DNA from: Atherinomorus stipes
Lineage: Eukaryota; Chordata; Actinopteri; Atheriniformes; Atherinidae
Assembly: GCA_023101725.1 (NCBI GenBank)
Contig: JALJCO010003930.1
Location: forward strand, 1-64,000
Direction: 5' to 3'
DNA: 64,000 nucleotides
Below are positions 49,438-61,022 of the stretch, piece by piece; within the stretch, counting starts at the first letter, position 1, and each line of letters begins with the position of its first letter. The notes under the pieces were generated by a model. The model did not search any database and was not told the origin of the DNA. It worked only from the letters and a program-made list of their open reading frames with translations. The translations under genes and the position numbers were made by a program.

Positions 49438-49590
49438 GGAGAGTGGGTAGTCTAGTGGCAATGTCACGGGCCCACCAACTGCTCTCAGGTTCAACCTCAG
49501 ATGGGTTAAAATGCAGAGCATGAATTTTGTAATTGGCTCTCTAATTGGGATTAATAAAGTATAAATTATTATTATGATTATTATTATCAT
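49438..49590 (+). mobile_element. tRNA-derived SINE
   Basis: The head contains an A-box-like TAGTCTAGTGG and, about 35 bp later, a B-box-like GGTTCAACCTC, the internal polymerase III promoter of tRNA-derived SINEs. The tail reads AATTGGGATTAATAAAGTAT followed by (ATT)n, a LINE-like 3' end. It starts about 15 bp after the duplication of the preceding hAT-type MITE. Confidence 0.7.
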
Positions 49591-49691
49591 TATTTCACTA
49601 CAACATCAGTTCTTCTCATATCTGTTTGAACAAAGACAGCAAAATTAATTAGTCTAAGATTGAATTCCCCCCCCCCCCAGCCCTAGCTGTT

Positions 49692-50284
49692 GGCCATAAG
49701 CCTTCGTTTTGCGCGTTCATGTGAAGAGGTAGTGGTGTCCCATTTCTGGCCAGGGACACATTGGAAAACAAGTGGTACGATATTACCCACAATTTCATGC
49801 AAAATACGGGCAAAATGGCGAGTAAATCAGCAGCAGCAGCTAAAGAAATGCACAGATGTGAGGTTTTCTTAGGAAATAAGATATGAAAATTGCTATTTTA
49901 AGGTCACTTTAATATATTACAGATTTATTACAAATGTGAAAAAAACGCTAGTTTTGTAACGTTTCATGCATCTGCTCATGTCTGTAAAGTAACGTTAACA
50001 TTAAGCTTGAGTCAAAGACATCTTCTCTTTTCCTTCATTTTTACATTTTTTAGCCCCCCAAAAAATCCAATTGCCCACGAAAGGAAGATCGTTGCTGCTG
50101 CAGACGGCATTGCGAACTCTTCTGGAAACAACTGCGATATCAGTTTAGTGCGCCACGGACGACTATTGGTGACGCATGAGGATGTTGAAGAATGGTCCCA
50201 TTTCTTAGGAGAATAATTCAATTCTAGCACTTGCTAGGGCCAAGAGGAAGGCCTGGGATGAAAATAGGAACAGGAATTGGACCT
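49692..50284. mobile_element. Second copy of TIR family M4
   Basis: Similar to 30887-32063 without its nested insertion: CTTCGTTTTGCGCGTTCA, AGTGGTGTCCCATTTCT and GGGCCAAGAGGAAGG, with the right end ACAGGAATTGGACC. Termini are more decayed than in the first copy. Confidence 0.55.
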
Positions 50285-52175
50285 AAGCTTATATATTTTA
50301 AGCTTAGATTATACATTGTTAATGCTAATTGTCAGAGCTTTTAATCAAATGGAAAGAGTAAGAACCATCATGGAATAAACAGCAGGCACGTTAACTTATT
50401 TTGCAAAAGAAGCACCAAACGGCACATAAAATCCTATTTTTTTTATCTAGAGTTTAAGAAATGGCATCATTCTCGTAGTCTCTGTTATGTAACACACAGG
50501 AATCCTTGCTGAGTTGAACTTGCTTCATGGAAAACCACTCTGAGCTCATTAAACATGAACAAAGGCAACGAGAAAACCTGCCCAGTCAGAATCTGAGATT
50601 CTTTATGAAAATAATGGATGCTGCATCCTCTGGGAGAAAGGGGAGAGGGATGAGCCAGCTTTTTGTTTGCACAAAAGCCAGCACCTGTGATGCTATCAGG
50701 GTGGATTAGTGCACATGGCATGGGTTGCACATTTAGATAAATCCCATCGTTACTGATCGACATATGCTTGATGATCCAGGGGATGCTCTGAGGTAAGCGG
50801 GGTGTTTTAACAGCTGCTCATACTTTTGAAAATATTTCTTCCCCATTAGACAAGTCAAATAATTTACCATCTCCAAGAGTCATGACGTGAGCAAATCTTT
50901 CTGTTTAAGGAGAATTGGTCGTGTCTGTTTTATCCATTTAGACAATGTTGCAGGCATCAAAGCAAGCATAGAACAAAAAAAGGGTCTATAGATAACTTCA
51001 GGCCCCAATCACTTCCAACAGACTTCTGTTTCTCCATTTTAATTTCCACTGATCTTAATTTCAGTTCTGTAGAGAATAAAAGGGTCCTGGAAGTCTTACA
51101 TAAGACTTTCTGAGGTCTGCAGACGAGCTCCAGTGAAGCAGTTGATTTAAGCCGCTTCCCACAAGGGCACATCAATGGTAACTGTGTTTGCGTGAGGAGG
51201 GTTCCTCGCATTCACTTTCTGCATCCACATCATCCGACTCCTCCTTCAAACTTCAGGTTAACGCTTTTCTCCTCACATGCAGCAGCGCACGACGGCTGGG
51301 TCGGCTTTCACTGCTAAATGGAGCTCTGCATGAGCTCTTTCCTTCTGCTCCCCAGCTCAGTTTTCTGTCTGAATATCTCTGGGCTGTTCTGCAGGAGGCA
51401 GAATCCACCATTCAGCCCACAGAAAGGTCGCCTGCCCGGTGGTCTGCCGCTTATTCTCTGCTCTGAGTTTCAATAAGATGAGGCGCCATCATGGAAATCT
51501 AAGTAATATCGAAGTGCTGAGGGAAAAATACAAAAGAATGAAAAAGATTCCCTTATTAGACTGAGATTGCTGTTTCATTTTTAAAGAATATTGCTGTTGG
51601 GTGAAGCTGCGGTTGCATCTATCATTGCAGGCCGTATTTATTTTGACCTTTCATGTGTCGTATTTGCACAGAGGCGGGCGAAGCCTGGGTAGAGAAATGC
51701 TGTTAATATCATCGTGAAGAGCATCTTTTGGTCAGAAAATGTGATTCAAACCACATCAGAGGTTAAAGGAGGCAGGAGAGTAATAGGCTGTCAGACGCTC
51801 AGAACCTCCTCCCCTGCTGAAGTGTCCTTGAGCTAAACAAAGACAATTGGCTTCTGACCTCCCGCTGCAGAGGCAAGCAAAGTTTTTTGGTTTGTTTGAG
51901 GACAACACTTCTGAAAACTTTCCTAGTTCTTCAAAATTACCAATGAAAGTTGTGGAGAACATTTCAGTCCCGTTTATTTACTTCATAAAAGGCGAAACAT
52001 ACTTCAACTTTTACCAGGTTTTGGTAAAACACCCAATTTTAAAGTCGTCTATTAACCCATTTGTTGTTGCTTAAATAGATTTGGCTCAGTGACGTGTGAT
52101 GTGGTTCATGGCTGGTGGGGCACCGACTTATTTGGAATCAGATTCACAATTTTAAGAACTCAGCAAGGGATTTTA
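50285..52175. other. Intronic stretch containing the two source segments of a patch
   Basis: No exon recognised. It contains 51001-51140 and 52030-52108, both present again, joined, at 52223-52439. Confidence 0.5.
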
Positions 52176-53352
52176 TACTGGCCCTTTCACTGCCTACGTC
52201 ACGGTGACGTCGAACTGTAGCTGGCCCAAATCACTTCCAGCAGACTTCTGTTTCTCCATTTTAATTTACACTGATCTTAATTTCAGTTCTGTAGAGAATG
52301 AAAGGGTCCTAGAAGTCTTATATAAGACTTCCTGAGGTCTGCAGATGAGCTCCAGTGAAGCACCCAATTTGAAAGTCAGCCATTAACCCATTTGTTTTTG
52401 CTTAAATAGATTTGGCTCTGTGATGTGTGACGTGGTTCAGGTCAAAAATAGAGGAAAGCATGCAGCGAAGACTGTAGAAAAGAGCTTTCTCAGGAGTTAT
52501 TACAACTTTAAAATGTTGTCTTGTTATGTGTTCGGTTCCAGAATAGGGGGAACAACATTTGCGGTAGTATATTAAAGTTTTTTTTAGGATACCAGCGGAC
52601 ATTAGTCCTCAGAAAAAACAAAGACAATTATGGTTCAATGCAATGAGATGCAATAAGATGAACAGACTGAACAGACGATCATCAATAATGCTGCGTATGC
52701 AGTTACTGCTGCTGCATGACTGCAACAAGTCCCCAGTCTGCAATATAAAACTGAAAATGTCAAATATTGTATGCTTTTCCCTAACAGCAATACAATGAAT
52801 TATCACAACACACGACAGAGCAAGTGTAACAGCTGCTGCATTGCAGGTATTTCCGTTAGCTTAAACTTACCCAGCCAAGCAAGAGCAGTTTGCTAATGTT
52901 TGATCCACAAACATGAGATGATGATCCAGGTCTCATACATGTCATTCTTCTTGCTTTGACCTGACTCAGCAAAACTTGCGACCGCAGCACACAAAGATCC
53001 AAACGTAGATAAACAGAGTTTCTCTTTGCTGGACACACATGGTGTCTGATTAGATGTCCGGCCACGCCACTGTCTGCAGCACAGAAGATCCTCATGCCGC
53101 TCCTGTAAGGTGTCTGGATCAGCCAGCCTGCTTCCATCTGCTGGTGTTAATTTGCTAAAACAGCTGTCACAGTCCTGTAGAGTGTCTGGACATATTCCCA
53201 CAGTTCCAAGACTGAAACTCTTGTTTGAAAACTCGCCATTTACAACAATTACACCAAAAACTGCTAGCTGCTGCTTGTCAACACAGCGTCTAGAACTGCC
53301 TCCAAGCTAAGCCCCGCCAACCAAAAAGTCATCGTATTTGCAACCGTCCATT
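52176..53352. mobile_element. Long member of TIR family M3, with a patch insertion
   Basis: It aligns with 26320-26679. On the left: CCTTTCACTGCCTACGTCAC, GGTGACGTCG, CTGTAGCTGG. On the right: CATCTGCTGGTGTTAATTTG, CTAAAACAGCTGTCACAG, TGGACATATTCCC, CCAAAAACTGCTAGCTGCTG. The left side is interrupted between AGCTGG and GTCAAAAATAGAGGAAAG by foreign sequence (52223-52439). It also retains about 600 bp of interior that the short copy lacks. No transposase motif was recognised inside. Confidence 0.65.
52223..52439 (+). repeat. Two-source patch inserted in the M3 element
   Basis: Bases 52223-52362 match 51001-51140 without indels (about 8 differences in 140). Bases 52361-52439 match 52030-52108 without indels (about 8 differences in 79). 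The two pieces are fused at the shared CA. The order and orientation of the sources are kept. The patch replaces a couple of bases between AGCTGG and the CAAAAA of the MITE. Confidence 0.85.
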
Positions 53353-53629
53353 GACTTTTCAACAGTCAGCATGGATATTTACCTGTAGTTACCTGTAGTC
53401 ATGTTTCATATCTTGTCAGAATTCCTCTCTTTCACTCACACATCAATACAAATGCACAGAATCATGTTTGGCCGAGAAAAAACGTTTGTTTTACAGCAGC
53501 AAGAGACGATGTGAACAGACTCTTAACAGTTTGTACTTATTCTACACTAATCGAACTGTAGAGATGTGTACAACACTGATTCAGTTTTTACTCTCAGATA
53601 AATTTCTGTTTTTAAAGCTTCTAATTACA

Positions 53630-54262
53630 GTTGGGCATATCGATACCCTGGAGCTGATACTTCAATATCAGCCAGTCAGATTATCGGATCTGATACTTTA
53701 TTTCATATTGAAATGCTATTACAGTGTACAAATACAAAACATGCAATTTGTTTTCACTTCAGAAAGTTTTAGGAAATGAAATTATGAAACCAGCAGGAAA
53801 TTACAGCATCTGTGTCACATGATCACAGTAGCCTATCAGATATCACTACTGATATGCCGCTGTTAGAGAGGATGATGTTTTGTTTTTAATTGTCAGTGGT
53901 TTAATTTTGGTTATTGCCTATTATGTTTTACTTTTATATTTAAAGATTTTCCATTACATAATTTCAAATCTTGTATTGACCTAGTGGAATTATTTGATCA
54001 TTTAAAAAGTTTTTTCATCTTCATTTAGTTTAATTTAGTCAAGTTATTATTGTTCTAAAAGTGTTTCTCTCCAGTACTTCTGTTTTCAAATTAGATCTGT
54101 AGTTCATATTGCCCTTGCAATAAAGATATAATAAACACTGTATAATCACAATTTTTTAATGGACACAAATTATTGGTATTGGTATCTGTATCTATTGATG
54201 AAAAAATACTATTAATCAATAGCATCATATTGGCAGGAAAAGTTTTGGTGTCGCCCATCCTA
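53630..54262. mobile_element. Probable hAT-type MITE, degraded
   Basis: The left part TTGGGCATATCGATACC with CAATATCAG and ATTATCGGATCTGATAC and the right part GGTATTGGTATCTGTATC, ending GGTGTCGCCCATCCTA, follow the pattern of fish hAT MITEs with ends (T)AGGGATGGGC. No clean target duplication. Confidence 0.4.
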
Positions 54263-54374
54263 AATCCTAAATATGCTGATTCAATAAAGTTTATTACAAG
54301 TTGCTCATAACAAGAAAAAGGGGGGGAAATTCCCTTATGATAAAAATGTAATTTTCAAATAATTGTTTTCAGTC

Positions 54375-54536
54375 CCATCCATCCATCCATCCATCCATCC
54401 ATCCATCCATCCATCCATCCATCCATCCATCCATCCATCCATCCATCCATCCATCCATCCATCCATCCATCCATCCTTCCTTCCTTCCTTCCTTCCTTCC
54501 TTCCTTCCTTCCTTCCTTCCTTCCTTCCTTCCTTCC
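54375..54536. repeat. Compound microsatellite (ATCC)n then (TTCC)n
   Basis: About 25 ATCC units (54375-54476) pass without a break into about 15 TTCC units (54477-54536). Long frames across it on both strands are artefacts. Confidence 0.95.
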
Positions 54537-54655
54537 TGTCCCAAAAAACGAAAAACCTGTTGTGATCCTACCCTTTTATTGTATTTGAAGTCCATCCTAC
54601 CTCCACCAAAGGTTCTGTTACATGCTTATAAAAGTCTTTATTCATTTATCTATAT

Positions 54656-55277
54656 TAGGAGCTGTCAGCATTAATGCATTAATCACGGTTAGTTAAAAAG
54701 AATCTATAACGAGATAAAAAAATTTTTTAGCGCATTTCAAATTAAAGCCGTTTTTGTCTCTTTGACTAACCTGTGGTCAGCTACTTTTGCTATGTTGTGA
54801 AGCAGTAAAAAGTGTTGGATATAAAACCCGTGTTTTAGACTGTTCCCTTTGTCATAAGCGAGATAGAAATGTCCTACCAGTGACACATATCACTTGATTG
54901 CTGTTATCCCCAGCTAGAAATTTTATGATTGTTTTTCTAATGGTGCTATTGTTTATTTCAAAGTAGCTTAAGAAAGTGGCCTGATATCTTTAATCTCTCA
55001 AAGTATGCACCGCATTTCTTTATTCTTCCTAATACTTGGAAATTGGTCTACATGCACTTTTTTAAATAAAAAAAAAAAGGTCAAAAAGAAAATTCTGTGT
55101 TCATTTGATTCCCAATGAAAGCTATGGTAAAATATACTACATTATGGGCTTAGAACTGCCTTGATATGCAAAATAAAAGAATATTACACAAGCAGTTCAA
55201 ACCACGATTAGTCGCAGTTAACTATGAAGCTTCTGCGATTAATCGCAATTTAAAAAATTAATCGTTTGACAGCTCTA
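54656..55277. mobile_element. hAT-type MITE, 622 bp
   Basis: The left end TAGGAGCTGTCAGCATTAAT and complemented right end TAGAGCTGTCAAACGATTAA match, with ATTAATCACGG and GCGATTAATCG subterminal blocks. The flanking 8-mers ATCTATAT and ATTTATTT agree at six positions. Confidence 0.6.
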
Positions 55278-55285
55278 ATTTATTT

Positions 55286-56768
55286 ATTTAATGGTTTTTA
55301 GTTTTAAAAAGTTTCTCTGCCTCACTGAAGATAATGGCCAAAGATCTGTTCTGTTCTGACTGAATGTTTTCAGTCTTTTCAGTTTAAGGGTATAGGCGAG
55401 GTTTTGACCAATGTAAAAAGGGATACTCAGACCGCACAGATCGTCCTGATACATATAGAAACCTGGAACAGCTGACAGAGTCAGAAGACTCATCAGCAGT
55501 CACAGCTGACAGCTTCACCTTTCAACAGTTTGATGAGATCTGGATCTTCTCTCTGTCTCCGTCTTGATGTATAAATGGAGGCTCTCGTTCCCTGAATGGC
55601 CTTAATCCCCCGGTGGCTGTTTGTCTTGGCACTGTACATTTTCTTGTAAATTCAATAACTGCTCCTGCATGCATTAATCAATCCCAACCCACACTGCCTC
55701 TCCCCCTTTCTCCACCTCCCTCCTCCGATCTGCTGCAACACGGTTTAGTACAATCATCTTGCAAACCTGGCAGCTCGCTCCTGTGTCGGACGCGCACACA
55801 TTTCATTATGTGTGTGGTCCTGTCTATCTTTCAACTCCATATATTCTGACGTAGCTTTTATTGCCTCCATTCTCTCTTTAACTTACTTGATTGATTATTT
55901 CATTGCAGGCTTTTATCCAGCCATCTTCTAAATTGTCTGAAAGCCCTTGTAATTTTCCTGCAGAAGCTTCCATTGTTTCTTGTTTTCTCCAACAGTCACA
56001 CATTTTACTGTTTTCAGCAATCATCAAAACAAAATAAATGGAGGCAAAAAGATTTCCTCTTGCGTATTAATGTGAAGGAGTTCAGTGAAAGCAGTAGAAG
56101 GTCAGAGGGAATAAAAAGCAGACATCAAAACAGGAGAATTGCTAAGAGGAGGAAGAGAAAAGCTCCCCAAGGATGGACCCATGCCATTTTTTATCCAAAT
56201 AAAGTACAAGTACTTATTTTGAAGTACTTAAGCAGAAGAAAAAGATGTAGAAGGAAGTCGGGTAAATTATCATTTGGGTCGGAGGAAAAACAAAGCAAAC
56301 AGCATGTGTTAGAAGAATCTGAGGTCAAAACAACAACAAAAAACAACTGGAAAATGTGTAGACAGATGGGGTAGCCTAATGATAAGAAGCAGAGAGATTT
56401 CCACTTTAATCACGGAGTCCAGTTTTCTTCTTCTTCCTGCTTCTTTGTCATTGATCAGTGGTTGTGTTGGTGAGCGTCGCCCCCTAGCGGGCAGTTGTTG
56501 TCACTACGGTGGTTTAACCAGGCGTTTCGTCCACTTCGGTTACTGCAGTATAAATGCAAACCGAAGTAAAGAACGGTGTGAAATTTTTAAGAAATCCCTG
56601 CCCAATCAGACCAGATCCCCGGATTATCCTGCTGTGAATGCACCCAAAAACATCTTTTTACATCTGCACAATGATTTTTGTTTTTATTTTTGTCTTGCTG
56701 TTCTCTACAGTTTTCAGTTTTTCTTCTGTAAAGCACTTTGTGATTCAGTACTTTGAAAGGTGCAATGT
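55286..56768. other. Unannotated intronic stretch
   Basis: A 133-codon + frame (55973-56374), rich in Lys/Arg/Ser, has no recognised domain or splice context. No element end recognised. Confidence 0.35.
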
Positions 56769-56776
56769 AAATAAAG

Positions 56777-57352
56777 TAGGGATGTCCAATATTATTGGCC
56801 GATATTGGCATTAAAATGTGATATCGGAAAAAGTTGGTATAGTTTTTTTCGGACAAACATCTTTACTAGCTAAATCTCACGTGATTTTGTGAGATCTTGT
56901 TCTATTGGCAGCTTTCCAGCCTGTAGAAAAGTCCCTGTTATTGTGGAAGAACTTCATATCCCAGCATTCCTTTCAGAGTCATGTGACTGCGGTGCAGCTG
57001 CTGCTGCTACAGACTGACTTGCTTTGAAGCTGCTTATAATATGTCTGGTTTTAAGTTGTTGGTTAAGTTACCAAGTTGTCAGAAGCATTATAATTTGCCA
57101 CATGTTGGCTAATACCTGCTAGTATCTGATATCTGGCAGCCAGATGTCCAAAATGAACTCCTCTGGCTAAATTAACAATATTTTGGGATCTTTGCTCTCG
57201 GAGCACAATGTAGTTGCATTTCTCAGAATATGACAGATACAACCTCACAGTCCGCACATCTCAGTATTGGTTGATATCGGATATCAAAAATTAAAAGTTG
57301 GACAATATCAGATATTGGACATCGGTGAAAAAGACAATATCAAACATCCCTA
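56777..57352. mobile_element. hAT-type MITE, family M2, 576 bp
   Basis: The left end TAGGGATGTCCAATATTATT and complemented right end TAGGGATGTTTGATATTGTC. A perfect 8-bp target duplication AAATAAAG is at 56769-56776 and 57353-57360. An inverted older copy is at 11668-12209. Confidence 0.9.
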
Positions 57353-57569
57353 AAATAAAGTTTTACTCACTGACTTATTAATAAATCCCATTACAGTTCA
57401 CTGGTGTGGACCAGAATGCTACGACTGTTAGTTGGGTCAGTTGTGTGATCAGCTGGGTCCTCCTGCAGCATCTCCTAAATGTACGGCTGGAAAACGTTCA
57501 GAACTGCTGTGACCCTGTATGCCCTATATCAGCCTCTCTCACTGAAATAATGACAAATTCAAATCTTAA

Positions 57570-58185
57570 AAGGGACATTGTGTAACAATTATATATCGCA
57601 AGCAGCTCCCTCGTACTTTTCATGCTGCATTCACATGAAACCGGGCAGACGGATGACAGCTGCTGCATGTAAAGGCATCGTGGTCTGTCAGTTACAGTGA
57701 CTTCAGTCCTCATCTCTGATATGTTGTCATGGCGATGTCGTATTGTTTTCCCTGATCCATGTTTTACCGTACTTCTCTCGGCTTCTGTGATTAAAATGAC
57801 ATCTGGTTTGTTACTGACAGCCGTCTGCCCGACTGCACATGAACGCAGCATCAGTGTAACGCTCGGTTCCTCCTCACTGCACCCACGGTGACTTTTCAAA
57901 GGCATTACCTCGAACTGAGCTGACAACTCCGGTGTCTCTGGTGAGTTTCTGTGGTTTCCTACTGTCACACTTATACTGAAAGTAAAAACATGGCGACACG
58001 ACATGGTAGCCCCCACCGAGCCGACCCGTTCGATGTATATATGAATGATACGAACGGCAAATTCAGAGCTTACAGGAGCACTTCAGTTTGTTGATGGGAG
58101 TGATTACTGATTAATGGAAAAACACTTTTGAATGTAAGAATCCATTTTTGTGAATAGATAACAGGAGAACTTACAGAATAACCCT
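57570..58185. mobile_element. T2-like foldback MITE, about 616 bp
   Basis: TTAA occurs at 57566-57569 and 58186-58189. The ends AAGGGACATTGTGTAAC and complemented AGGGTTATTCTGTAAG are similar. Inside, GCTGCATTCACATGAAACCG then GGCAGACGGATGACAG pairs with a complemented copy near 57805-57850. The minus-strand frame 57498-58016 is a by-product. Confidence 0.55.
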
Positions 58186-58189
58186 TTAA

Positions 58190-59311
58190 AATAGCAACAA
58201 TATTTACTTTGTTTCTGGACACCTGACGATGAAAATGTGAAGCTTGAAAACTGTCAGAAACATCATCAATGAGGAGGATAAAAATTATTTTTCACTGCTG
58301 AGACAAGGGGCGTACGTGCCCCAAATTAGCTTCTCTCACCAATATAATGCCAAATTCAGATTTGTGCGCACGTGGGCTTCCAGCCTGTCTCCTCTTCTGT
58401 TTTCTTTCTGGGATCTTTGCAGCTGCTCTCTCATTAATAAAAGCATCTTCCCACAACTGAGCATGGTGGAGAGACACACTTTCAAAACCTCATTTTTGTT
58501 AGCTTAACCATCAGATTCAGGCATTAATTTCATTTTAAAATTCAAATTATTCCCACTTCACCTGGCCAAGCACAGGAGAAAACCCATCAGACACATTTCA
58601 GTAAACATGTTGGTTGTGAATGAACCCGGGGATGCATACAAAGAAGCCCTGTGGAAAGCAAATCAGCTCTCAAGATCTGTAAATATTGATAAAAAGAAAA
58701 AATTTGGAAAAACACGAAACAGAATTATTTAAGCGAAGCACAGAACTCATAAGCTGAAAGAGGAAAAGAAAACTTCCCCTGGGTTGTTAAAGGAACAGAC
58801 CTCTCATATATGAGAACACTGAATGCATTTACGTAAATGCATTTAGTTATTTAGTCACGATAACTGCCTGGAGGTCCTCACAATGCAGCCTGCTGAGCAG
58901 AACACGAAAACAACGCAGGTAACAGTCTGAAGGAGTACAGAAGACAACAGAGGGAGAAGCAGGAACACAGATCCCCCAGTGGATACACGTTCAGCCAGGA
59001 TGCTGGTAAATATGTGCTTTAGATGTGGGGAGAAGACACACCAGCAGCTCAGGGGGGATGTGTTGCCGCTGTGTTTGTTGGGGGAGATGGATAAAAGGAG
59101 TGAGTGAAGGTGGCAGTGGTAAAATAAAGTTTACACCAGGAAATATTTCAGCCGCTGTCACGTTAGTTAGAAAATCAGCCGCCAGCTGAGTTGTCCTGTA
59201 ATTTGATAACGCATTTGAAAATGCCGATGCAGCGATGTATCGCGCTTGTCTGGTCAGAAAGGGCAATTCTTCACTTTCTGTAGTTACTATTTTATTTAAT
59301 GATTCCTCAGG
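58190..59311. other. Unannotated intronic stretch
   Basis: Includes 58318-58362, a near-repeat of 57523-57565 (both with AGC(C/T)TCTCTCAC and GCCAAATTCA-like blocks). No exon recognised. Confidence 0.35.
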
Positions 59312-59313
59312 TA

Positions 59314-60437
59314 CAGTTGTCCTAAAATTATTCATACCCTCCAATTAAAGACAGAGTTGGTAATCCTGCTCAGAAACACTTTTTGTTCTACTGGGTGAAA
59401 TGGTCCTTCCATCCTGACAGTAGTCAATACATCATGTATTCATAAAAAGGAAGGAAAATGTCAGACCTCTGTGAGAGCTGCAGGTCTGTAAAAACTCTGA
59501 CCAGCTCCTGCCATTCACACCGAAAGGCAGGGGTTGGTAATTTGCAACAAATAGACAGAACGAATCAAAGCCTTTAAAACTCAGAGTCTCTGTCCCTCCC
59601 CTCTCACCGTCCTCATATGCACCGCTGTATGCGCTGCTCACTGTAAACAAATATAGCTAACGAACTGCTAACTGCTGCTGCGCCGAAAATAAACCAACAA
59701 AACAAAACAACAGATAAGGATTAAGTCCTGGAGTTGTGACTTTGGGGACTTTTTACACTGCAGAAGGAGTTGGAGGTGAGTGAATTAAAGATTTTAGAAA
59801 CATGATTTGTCAGCTGTTTACTATCAAGCTAACGAGCTATCCACTCGGCTGTTATCGTTAACCTGCCTGTAAACACGCCCCCTTCGCTCTGAAGGCGTGG
59901 CTTTGGGTGGTGTGTTTTTGTAAAATGTAGCTTGCTCAAACCGTTTTTCCAACATTGCCAACCCTAGCATTAAAGAAAAGGTTAAATTCACTACAGTAGT
60001 TCAAATAACAAGAAACTAAAGCAACTAATAATAAATAAAAATTTACAAAATTGCAATTTAGTGAATTATTGCTTTAAAATTTTGGTTTGAAAAATTGTTT
60101 TTAAAAAACAAACAAAACTGTCCAAGACACATTAGAGCACCTTTCCCATGACCAGTGGGCCAAAATACCTGTCAACAGGTGCAGAAGTCTGACTGGATGT
60201 TACAGAAAACACCTGACTACAGTGATTGACTTAAATTTTAGCTTCTAAACATCATGCTTGTTTACTTATTTTATTTTTTGTTTGTTTTTAATATTTTTGT
60301 TGAACCACAATCAAAATCAATGTCATGATTTTCATAAAATTTGAATTTATTTCTTTTGTAAAATTCAACTTATTTCACTGACAGCTGATGTTTTTCCTTC
60401 TTTAATTGGAGGTTATGAATAATTTAGAGGGCGACTG
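59314..60437. mobile_element. MITE of the Tc1-type family M1, interrupted by a hAT-type element
   Basis: The left end CAGTTGTCCTAAAATTATTC and complemented right end CAGTCGCCCTCTAAATTATT are flanked by TA (59312-59313 and 60438-60439). Without the nested insertion and its duplicated 8 bp, the element is 499 bp, in line with the other copies (516 and 475 bp). Confidence 0.88.
59352..59968. mobile_element. Nested hAT-type MITE, 617 bp
   Basis: It lies between perfect 8-bp repeats ATTAAAGA (59344-59351 and 59969-59976), which are part of the host MITE. The left end CAGAGTTGGTAAT and complemented right end GCTAGGGTTGGCAAT form the short inverted repeat. No transposase. Confidence 0.88.
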
Positions 60438-60439
60438 TA

Positions 60440-61022
60440 TGTAAATTAAAGTGTATCAAGATTCATTGTTGTTTTAGAGGGTCAAACATAAACAAGTGTG
60501 CCCTCAGCACATTTGCACATTATGAAACCTCAGATTGTTGATCATCGCTGTTCACGCCCCAATGAAAAGTACAGCAGCATCCTCAGACGTGGCGTTTTAA
60601 TCCACACGATAACATCTGGGAGCTGCATCTGCAGCCGCAGCCTGGCTCCACTAATAGGTCTTGTTGTTTTCCATTTGGAAAGCTCAGGCCTGATTCTCCT
60701 CCAGATATCATTTGCCTGAAAATGCAGCAGGGACTCTGATTCCCCGTCTCTCATTTCCCATCCATTCAGAGCTGGACGTTGGCATCTATCCTCAGCCTGA
60801 CCTGAAGTCAGCTTTTCTGGACAGGGAGCAGACGGAGATGGCATTATGTCCACGGCTCCACAGGGTCACCGTCAGTTTTTACCTTTTTAAATTCTATCAT
60901 GTCATTTTACAAACCTGAAATATTATCACTCAAGCTCTGCAATTCTTTTCTTTTGCTATAGTTTTGGATCTTTTTATGCTCCATTTGAAGATTAGTTCCT
61001 GTTTCATTTGCTGAATCAGCAT
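60440..61022. other. Unannotated intronic stretch
   Basis: A pseudo-exon-like segment at 60770-60862 is discussed under rejected items. Overlapping frames on both strands (60542-60853 minus and 60712-60918 plus) have no recognised domain. Confidence 0.35.

Noticed and set aside
54375..54536. Tandem array as a possible CRISPR
   Set aside because: Simple tetranucleotide repeats with no spacers, in a vertebrate sequence.
54335..54674. Frames of about 90-100 codons over (ATCC)n/(TTCC)n
   Set aside because: Pure microsatellite translation.
60770..60862. Exon-like segment with ELDVGIYPQPDLKSAFLDRE then QTEMALCP, after an acceptor-like CATTCAG
   Set aside because: EMALCP resembles EMAVCP of the next NECAB2 block, but the flanking residues do not match the family and the donor (AGG|GTCACC) is weak. 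Considered coincidence.
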